A DNA stretch of 61,349 nucleotides from assembly GCF_013283785.1 (NCBI RefSeq), contig NZ_JABCPZ010000037.1:1-61349 (forward strand), written 5' to 3'. Each line of letters begins with the position of its first letter. The first letter of the stretch is position 1. Shown here piece by piece: positions 56,635-61,349 of the stretch. Below the pieces are notes generated by a model that saw only the letters and a list, made by a program, of their open reading frames with translations, did not search any database and had not been told where the DNA came from. Made by a program: the position numbers and the translations under genes. The stretch comes from Nonomuraea antri. Lineage in GTDB: Bacteria; Actinomycetota; Actinomycetes; Streptosporangiales; Streptosporangiaceae.

Positions 56635-57816
56635 ATGAGTGAGATGGCCATGAGCTTCGCGGCCCTCGCCGGGTTCGTCGTCGGCGCCCTGGCGGTCCTC
56701 TTCTATCGCAACCAGATCGAGGCGCCCAAGAGGACCGATCCGGCCGAAGGACCCGAGACGGGCGGCGCGCTGCCTCAGGGGGTGGCCTCCGTACTGGCCG
56801 TGCTGCCCTCGTCCGCCGTGGTGCTCGACGCCCACGACCGGGTGCTCAGGGCCAGCTCGGCCGCGCGGGCGTTCGGGCTGGTCAAGGGCGACAGGCTGAT
56901 GGCCGCCGAACTGCTCGCGCTGGCCAGGCAGGTACGCCGAGACGGCGAGATCCGCGAGAGCGAGATCGACGTGGCCGGGCACAAGTTCGGCCAGGAGACC
57001 ACGAACTTCGCCGTCCGGGTCGCCCCGCTGGGCTCCTACGGTCAGGTGCTGGTGCTCGCCGAGGACCAGACCGAGCGGCGCCGGGTCGAAGCCGTGCGCC
57101 GCGACTTCGTCGCCAACGTCAGCCACGAGCTGAAGACCCCGGTCGGCGCGCTGAGCCTGCTGGCCGAGACCATCCAGGACGCGGCCGACGACCCCGAGGC
57201 CGTCACCCGCTTCGCCGGGCGCATGCAGCACGAGGCGGCCCGGCTCACCTACCTGGTCCAGGACCTGATCACGCTGAGCAGGATCCAGGGCGCCGAGCCC
57301 ATCCCCACCCCGGGCCAGGTCTCGATCGACGAGTCCATCCACGATGCCATCGACCACTGCAACACCAAGGCCATCGCCAAGGACATCACGCTGGTCCCCG
57401 GCGGCACCGAGGGGCTGCGCGTCTGGGGCGACGACGAGCTGCTCGTCACCGCCCTGCGCAACCTCATCGACAACGCCGTCGCCTACAGCCCCGAGCACAC
57501 CAGGGTGGTCGTCAGCGTCAGGCCGGCCGGGGACTCGGTCGAGATCAGCGTCAGCGACCAGGGCATCGGCATCCCCGAAGAGGCGCTGGAGCGCATCTTC
57601 GAACGCTTCTTCCGCGTCGACGCGGCCAGGTCCCGCGCGACCGGCGGCACCGGCCTCGGCCTCGCCATCGTCAAGCACGTCGCCGCCGCGCACGCGGGCG
57701 AGGTGTCCGTCTGGAGCAAGGAAGGCTCCGGCTCCACGTTCACGCTCCGCCTGCCCGCCTTCGGCGGCACGGCGGTGGCAGTACCACCCTCGATTCCCCT
57801 GGAGGCCGCCAAATGA
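56635..57816 (+). CDS. phoR: PhoR/SenX3 sensor histidine kinase of the phosphate system
   Basis: 393 residues from ATG 56635. One N-terminal transmembrane helix (residues 5-23), a PAS-like domain (about 45-145: SAVVLDAHDRVLRASSAARA), then HisKA with RRDFVANVSHELKTPVGALS near 160 and HATPase_c with NLIDNAVAYSPEH, VSDQGIGIPEEALERIFERF and GGTGLGLAIVKHVAAAHAG. It lacks a large external loop, as in mycobacterial SenX3 and Streptomyces PhoR, so it probably senses via PhoU and Pst. Overlaps phoP by four nt. Confidence 0.95.
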   Translation: MSEMAMSFAALAGFVVGALAVLFYRNQIEAPKRTDPAEGPETGGALPQGVASVLAVLPSSAVVLDAHDRVLRASSAARAFGLVKGDRLMAAELLALARQVRRDGEIRESEIDVAGHKFGQETTNFAVRVAPLGSYGQVLVLAEDQTERRRVEAVRRDFVANVSHELKTPVGALSLLAETIQDAADDPEAVTRFAGRMQHEAARLTYLVQDLITLSRIQGAEPIPTPGQVSIDESIHDAIDHCNTKAIAKDITLVPGGTEGLRVWGDDELLVTALRNLIDNAVAYSPEHTRVVVSVRPAGDSVEISVSDQGIGIPEEALERIFERFFRVDAARSRATGGTGLGLAIVKHVAAAHAGEVSVWSKEGSGSTFTLRLPAFGGTAVAVPPSIPLEAAK

Positions 57817-58505
57817 CGCGAGTTCTGGTCGTAGAGGACGAGGAGTCCTTTTCCGACGCCCTGTCGTACATGCTGCGCAAGGAGGGCTTCGAGGTGTCGG
57901 TCGCCGCGACCGGCCCCGAGGCGCTTGAGACCTTCGACCGCAACGGTGCGGATCTGGTGCTGCTCGACCTGATGTTGCCCGGCCTGCCCGGTACGGAGGT
58001 GTGCCGCTCGCTGCGGCAGCGCTCCAAGGTGCCGGTCATCATGCTGACCGCCAAGGACAGTGAGATCGACAAGGTCGTGGGCCTGGAGCTGGGCGCCGAC
58101 GACTACGTGACCAAGCCGTTCTCCTCGCGGGAGCTGGTGGCCCGCATCCGCGCGGTCCTGCGCAGGCAGGGCGACGTGGTGGAGGAGCTGGAGTCGGCCG
58201 TGCTCGCGGTCGGCCCGGTGCGCATGGACGTCGACAGGCACGTCGTGGCCGTGCGCGGCGAACAGGTGCAGCTGCCGCTGAAGGAGTTCGAGCTGCTCGA
58301 GGTGCTGCTGCGCAACGCGGGGCGGGTGCTCACCCGCGGCCAGCTCATCGACCGGGTCTGGGGCGCCGACTACGTGGGCGACACCAAGACGCTCGACGTG
58401 CACGTCAAGCGGCTGCGCGCGAAGATCGAGTCCGACCCGTCCAACCCGCGCTGCATCCTGACCGTGCGCGGGCTGGGCTACAAGTTCGACGCCGTGGACG
58501 AATGA
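57813..58505 (+). CDS. phoP: PhoP/RegX3 response regulator
   Basis: 230 residues. The receiver has VVEDEESFSDALSYMLRKEG, the phosphoacceptor in DLVLLDLMLPGLPG near 53, and KPFSSRELVARIRAVLRRQ. The OmpR-type winged helix has LPLKEFELLEVLLRNAGRVL and TLDVHVKRLRAKIE. It activates phosphate-scavenging genes through PHO boxes. A strong terminator follows. Confidence 0.96.
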   Translation: MTRVLVVEDEESFSDALSYMLRKEGFEVSVAATGPEALETFDRNGADLVLLDLMLPGLPGTEVCRSLRQRSKVPVIMLTAKDSEIDKVVGLELGADDYVTKPFSSRELVARIRAVLRRQGDVVEELESAVLAVGPVRMDVDRHVVAVRGEQVQLPLKEFELLEVLLRNAGRVLTRGQLIDRVWGADYVGDTKTLDVHVKRLRAKIESDPSNPRCILTVRGLGYKFDAVDE

Positions 58506-58507
58506 GA

Positions 58508-58550
58508 AAACCCTTGTTCCGGTGCGGATCACGTACCGGAACAAGGGTTT
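58508..58550 (+). terminator. Rho-independent terminator after phoP
   Basis: A perfect 16-bp stem, AAACCCTTGTTCCGGT with its complement at 58535-58550 and an 11-nt loop. It is bracketed by A-run and T-run, so it can act in both directions between convergent genes. Confidence 0.9.
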
Positions 58551-58572
58551 CAGCATGTCGGGGGGCAGGGCG

Positions 58573-59157
58573 TCAGTGCGCGCCTTCCTCTTCCGCGTGC
58601 TCGGCCGAGGGGGTCGGCGTGGGCGCGGCGGTGGCGCCGGGGGCGGCCGGGTAGTCGAGGAATTCGCGGCTACGCGTGATCACAGGGACGTTCACGGACA
58701 CGACGCCGGCGTTGGCGAACTGGAGGTCCACCCGGAACGTCTCGCCGCCCCTGAGGCCCTTGGAGAGCCCCTCGATCATGATCTGCGGCTCGGGCTTGCC
58801 GGAGTTCACCAGCTGGTTGCTCGGGAGCTGGATCGGCGCCTTGAGCTTGACCGTGCCGAGGTCGCCCACCGAGACCGCCTGGAGGGTGTCGGCGGTGTTC
58901 GCGGCGTTGAGCATGTTCAGGTAGATCGGGGCGGAGCCGCGGTAGGCGAGCTGGGCGCCGGAGTCGGGCCCCAGGATGAACGCCTGCGGGATGTGAATGC
59001 CGCGCTCGCTGCCGTAACTGCCCTTCTCAATGAGCGCTACAGCCTCGTTCGGGGCGTACGGCTTGTTCGTGTTGGCGTCGAATCCGGCCGCGCACCCCGC
59101 CAGAACGGGGGCTGCCATGAACGCGGCGGCTGCGACAATCCAGCGACGGCTGGTCAC
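58573..59157 (-). CDS. PCuAC-like lipoprotein with missing copper ligands
   Basis: 194 residues. The signal ends APVLAGC, a good lipobox. The core has APIYLNMLNAANTADTLQAV, IQLPSNQLVNSGKPEPQIMI and GLRGGETFRVDLQFANAGVV, which follows the PCu(A)C copper-chaperone pattern. The His/Met ligands are replaced (QIMIEGL where HIMLMGL is usual), so copper binding is doubtful. The tail is Pro/Thr/Glu-rich. Outer-face role near the phosphate and CarD genes, function unknown. Confidence 0.75.
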   Translation of the reverse strand: MTSRRWIVAAAAFMAAPVLAGCAAGFDANTNKPYAPNEAVALIEKGSYGSERGIHIPQAFILGPDSGAQLAYRGSAPIYLNMLNAANTADTLQAVSVGDLGTVKLKAPIQLPSNQLVNSGKPEPQIMIEGLSKGLRGGETFRVDLQFANAGVVSVNVPVITRSREFLDYPAAPGATAAPTPTPSAEHAEEEGAH

Positions 59158-59431
59158 GGGCGGGTTCTCCTTGGTCTAGCGCATGCGTGATGGGGGGCTC
59201 TCGCGCATGTCGCACGCATGCGTGATGAGCAGCCTCACCATATCCACCCGATTCCATGGTCATATCCACACCCCCGCAGGTCATTAGCCATGTCCGGAAA
59301 TGCGATTCATAGAGTGGAACGCTTGTCAAGCCCCAATATGCGGCCTTGACCTGCAGTTATGAGGATTTCACTGTTCCGGGAGGCTGTGGATGCGTGGTAC
59401 CCTGGAGTACAGCGGAAGGGGTACTTGTCAC

Positions 59432-59914
59432 ATGACTTTCCAGGTCGGCGACACTGTCGTCTACCCCCACCATGGGGCTGCTCGGATCGAAGCAATCACG
59501 ACGCGATCCATCAAGGGTGAGGAAAAGACCTACCTGGTGCTCAAGGTCGACAAGGGCGACCTTACCGTCCAGGTGCCAGCTGAAAACGCAGAACTCGTCG
59601 GTGTGCGCGATGTTGTCGGCCAGGAAGGCCTTGAGCGGGTTTTCGACGTCCTTCGGATGCCGCACACGGAAGAGCCGACCAACTGGTCGCGGCGCTACAA
59701 GGCCAATCTGGAGAAGCTCGCGTCCGGTGACGTGAACAAGGTCGCCGAGGTCGTTCGGGACCTATGGCGGAGGGACCGTGAGCGCGGTCTGTCCGCGGGC
59801 GAGAAGCGCATGCTCGCCAAGGCGCGTCAGATCCTGGTGAGCGAGCTCGCCCTCGCCGAGAAGACCAATGAGGACAAGGCCGAGGCCCTGCTCGACGAGG
59901 TTCTGAACTCCTGA
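59432..59914 (+). CDS. carD: CarD, RNA polymerase-binding transcription regulator
   Basis: 160 residues from ATG 59432. The N-terminal RNAP-interacting domain is [20 protein letters not shown] with [14 protein letters not shown], and the C-terminal helical domain has [20 protein letters not shown] and [15 protein letters not shown]. It binds the RNAP beta subunit and stabilises open complexes at housekeeping promoters, including rRNA. Essential in mycobacteria. The ispF gene follows by 17 nt. Confidence 0.96.
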   Translation: MTFQVGDTVVYPHHGAARIEAITTRSIKGEEKTYLVLKVDKGDLTVQVPAENAELVGVRDVVGQEGLERVFDVLRMPHTEEPTNWSRRYKANLEKLASGDVNKVAEVVRDLWRRDRERGLSAGEKRMLAKARQILVSELALAEKTNEDKAEALLDEVLNS

Positions 59915-59931
59915 ACACGAATCTTCCACGG

Positions 59932-60399
59932 GTGGGCGTCGGAGTCGACGTCCACCCGTTTCGTTCCGGTCGCGAGCTCAACCTGGCCGGCCTGCACTGG
60001 CCGGGCGAGACCGGGCTCGACGGTCACTCCGACGGCGACGCCGCGGCACACGCCGCCTGTGACGCGTTGTTGTCGGCGGCCGGTCTCGGCGACCTGGGCG
60101 GCCTGTTCGGCACCGCCGACCCACGCTGGGCCGGCGCGTCCGGCGTCGCCCTGCTGGAGGAGACCGCGCGTCAGGTGCGCGCGGCGGGCTTCGAGATCGG
60201 CAACGTGGCGATCCAGATCATCGGCAACCGGCCGAAGCTGGCTCCACGGCGCGCGGAGGCCGAGAAGGCGCTCGGCGCCGCGCTGGGCGCGCCGGTGAGC
60301 CTCAGCGCCACCACCACCGACGGGCTCGGCCTGACCGGGCGCGGCGAAGGCGTCGCGGCCGTCGCGACCGCGCTCGTGGTGAACCTTTCACGCCAGTAG
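59932..60399 (+). CDS. ispF: IspF, 2-C-methyl-D-erythritol 2,4-cyclodiphosphate synthase
   Basis: 155 residues from GTG 59932. [14 protein letters not shown] near the start supplies the zinc-binding Asp and His, [20 protein letters not shown] the third ligand, and [20 protein letters not shown] the substrate-binding Thr/Asp region. It makes the cyclodiphosphate intermediate of the MEP isoprenoid pathway. IspD, usually between carD and ispF in actinobacteria, is absent here, so it must lie elsewhere. Confidence 0.94.
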   Translation: MGVGVDVHPFRSGRELNLAGLHWPGETGLDGHSDGDAAAHAACDALLSAAGLGDLGGLFGTADPRWAGASGVALLEETARQVRAAGFEIGNVAIQIIGNRPKLAPRRAEAEKALGAALGAPVSLSATTTDGLGLTGRGEGVAAVATALVVNLSRQ

Positions 60400-60580
60400 G
60401 GCGTCTTCTCTGCAGGGATGCGGTTGAGGGTGTCCCGGCGGGTCGTCGCCTAGCCCGCCAAGATGGAGGCGGCGGTTCGTCACTGGCGCGGTACGGACCG
60501 CCGTCTTCCATGTGGGTAGGTTCCCGATATGCCGGGTAGGTGGCTCCCAAGACATGTGAACGTCTCGGGGGGAGCTACAC

Positions 60581-60871
60581 ATGATCGGCGCGATTGTTTC
60601 CGCAGTAGTCATCGGCGCCATCGTCGGTGCGCTGGCCAGGCTGCTGGTGCCCGGCAGGCAGAACATGTCCATCGGCCTGACGTTGATCGTCGGCATCGTG
60701 GCCGCCCTGATCGGCACGTTGATCGCCCATGCCTTCGGGTGGGCCGATACGAGGGGCATCGACTGGATCGAGCACATTCTCCAGCTCGCGCTTGCCGTGG
60801 CGGGAGTGCTTCTGGTCACCAGGATGGGCGGAGGTCGCACCGGCGGACGTACTGGACGCGCACAGACCTGA
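60581..60871 (+). CDS. GlsB/YeaQ/YmgE-family small membrane protein, copy 1
   Basis: 96 residues with three hydrophobic helices. The conserved LARLLVPGRQNMSIGLTLIV and IVAALIGTLIAHAFGW segments define the transglycosylase-associated (GlsB/YeaQ) family, often stress-induced. A basic Gly-rich tail ends the protein. A GGGTAG with GGGT 16 nt upstream (60514-60539) could be a stress-sigma promoter. Tandem paralogue follows 102 nt later. Confidence 0.9.
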   Translation: MIGAIVSAVVIGAIVGALARLLVPGRQNMSIGLTLIVGIVAALIGTLIAHAFGWADTRGIDWIEHILQLALAVAGVLLVTRMGGGRTGGRTGRAQT

Positions 60872-60916
60872 CCTGACCTGCCCGTACGTCATAGCGGCGC
60901 ATAATCGCCGGAGATC

Positions 60917-60964
60917 GGGTAGCGACCAACCCGTGAGAGTGAACGGCTCACCCTCACGGGGAGG
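60917..60964 (+). promoter_or_regulatory. Promoter-like GGGTAG and 5' leader hairpin before the second YeaQ gene
   Basis: GGGTAG at 60917-60922 has GCAT 14 nt upstream, similar to SigB-type promoters. A hairpin follows at 60930-60960: CCCGTGAG with its complement CTCACGGG and an inner GTGA/TCAC. Its 3' arm runs into the Shine-Dalgarno GGGGAGG (60958-60964). Confidence 0.4.
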
Positions 60965-60973
60965 TTTCGTCAC

Positions 60974-61246
60974 ATGACAATCCAATCCATCCTTGGCGCC
61001 ATCGTGATTGGCGCCGTCGTTGGCGCAATCGGTCGCCTGCTGCTTCCCGGCAGGCAGGCCATCGGGTGGATCCTCACCATCGTCGTCGGCATCGTGGCCG
61101 CCCTGCTGGGCACGCTGCTGGCGCAGGTTCTCGGCGTGGAGACCACGCCTGGCATCGACTGGATCGAGCTGGTGATGCAGGTGGTCCTGGCCATCGTCGG
61201 GGTCGGGCTCGTGGCGGGGCTGCGCCGCCGCGGCCCTACGGTCTGA
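60974..61246 (+). CDS. GlsB/YeaQ/YmgE-family small membrane protein, copy 2
   Basis: 90 residues, three helices, with AIGRLLLPGRQAIGWILTIV and IVAALLGTLLAQVLG aligning closely with the previous gene. Both carry GIDWIE near 60-70. Origin by tandem duplication is clear. Probably involved in envelope or general stress tolerance. A strong bidirectional terminator lies nine nt after the stop. Confidence 0.9.
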   Translation: MTIQSILGAIVIGAVVGAIGRLLLPGRQAIGWILTIVVGIVAALLGTLLAQVLGVETTPGIDWIELVMQVVLAIVGVGLVAGLRRRGPTV

Positions 61247-61254
61247 CCGGCGCG

Positions 61255-61285
61255 AAAAGGGCCCGCCCCCGGGGCGGGCCCTTTT
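61255..61285. terminator. Rho-independent bidirectional terminator
   Basis: AAAAGGGCCCGCC with its complement GGCGGGCCCTTTT: a 13-bp or longer stem with A-run and T-run on either side. Confidence 0.92.
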
Positions 61286-61298
61286 CTTGTGCCGTTTG

Positions 61299-61349
61299 TC
61301 AGTCCTCAGGGGTGGGGCGGCGGGGGGAGCTGCGCAGCCTGCCCGAGGG
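61299..61349 (-). CDS. C-terminal fragment of an unidentified gene
   Basis: The minus strand reads PSGRLRSSPRRPTPED then TGA at 61301-61299, running off the window edge. The convergent position behind the terminator and the GC-rich coding pattern suggest a real gene end. Only 16 residues are visible, so no family can be named. Confidence 0.35.
   Translation of the reverse strand, partial: PSGRLRSSPRRPTPED

Overview
The window is very GC-rich, densely coded chromosomal DNA of an actinomycete. Its markers are GlnR, mycothiol glycosyltransferase MshA, CarD, a PhoU/PhoR/PhoP block, MurT/GatD, HbhA-like and DUF2516 proteins, and the nickel regulator Nur. Gene content and order recall the Streptomyces glnR-to-carD region and parts of mycobacterial chromosomes. 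The style of the accessory genes suggests Streptosporangiales (Nonomuraea-like), but the genus cannot be fixed from this sequence. I saw no phage, transposase, CRISPR array, rRNA or tRNA gene.

Layout. 1-6.5 kb: a secreted protein, an alpha/beta hydrolase, a three-gene operon of two Anabaena-sensory-rhodopsin-transducer (ASRT) homologues flanking a sugar-lactone oxidase (no rhodopsin is present), a FUSC-type membrane protein, an AAC(3)-family acetyltransferase and a Nudix hydrolase. 6.6-10.9 kb: a 1152-residue Crp/NB-ARC/TPR regulator and GlnR. 11-17 kb: MoaD/ThiS-like protein, DUF2993 protein, ECF sigma with zinc anti-sigma, a thioredoxin, then a sulfur operon (DUF4395, CysA2-type rhodanese, SseC) preceded by an unannotated cysteine-containing leader peptide, then a second ECF sigma translationally coupled to a methyltransferase carrying a C-terminal Ada-type zinc module. 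17-27.3 kb: an XRE-cupin regulator, membrane proteins, and a divergent five-gene cluster of three single-pass proteins, a membrane P-loop-like protein without a Walker A, and a large HerA-type ATPase. I regard this cluster as the best candidate for an undescribed system.

27.4-34.4 kb: MurT/GatD lipid II amidation, DsrE-like protein, nitrobindin-like protein, DUF2470, a structured divergent RNA with a tiny ORF, Nur, YgfZ, Dtd, asparaginase and an ankyrin protein. 34.4-36.8 kb: an HbpS-type secreted haem sensor divergent from a SenS/SenR-type two-component pair. 36.8-43 kb: cupin, DUF2207 protein, a flavin monooxygenase divergent from a GntR-TetR hybrid regulator with two perfect palindromes between them, small enzymes and AlaX. 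43-49.9 kb: SGNH lipoprotein, DUF2516, HbhA-like, XRE, an M56/BlaI pair sharing a palindromic control site with a macrodomain gene, a propeller lipoprotein, methyltransferase and SDR.

49.9-61.3 kb: MshA, YbjN, MFS transporter, DUF574 methyltransferase, phosphoglycerate mutase, PhoU divergent from PhoR/PhoP, a PCuAC-like lipoprotein, CarD, IspF and two tandem GlsB/YeaQ proteins. Two patterns recur: probable leaderless promoters (TANNNT 6-8 nt before ATG, twice with the upstream stop codon forming the start of the -10 box), and short tandem duplications that include the stop codon of the preceding gene.
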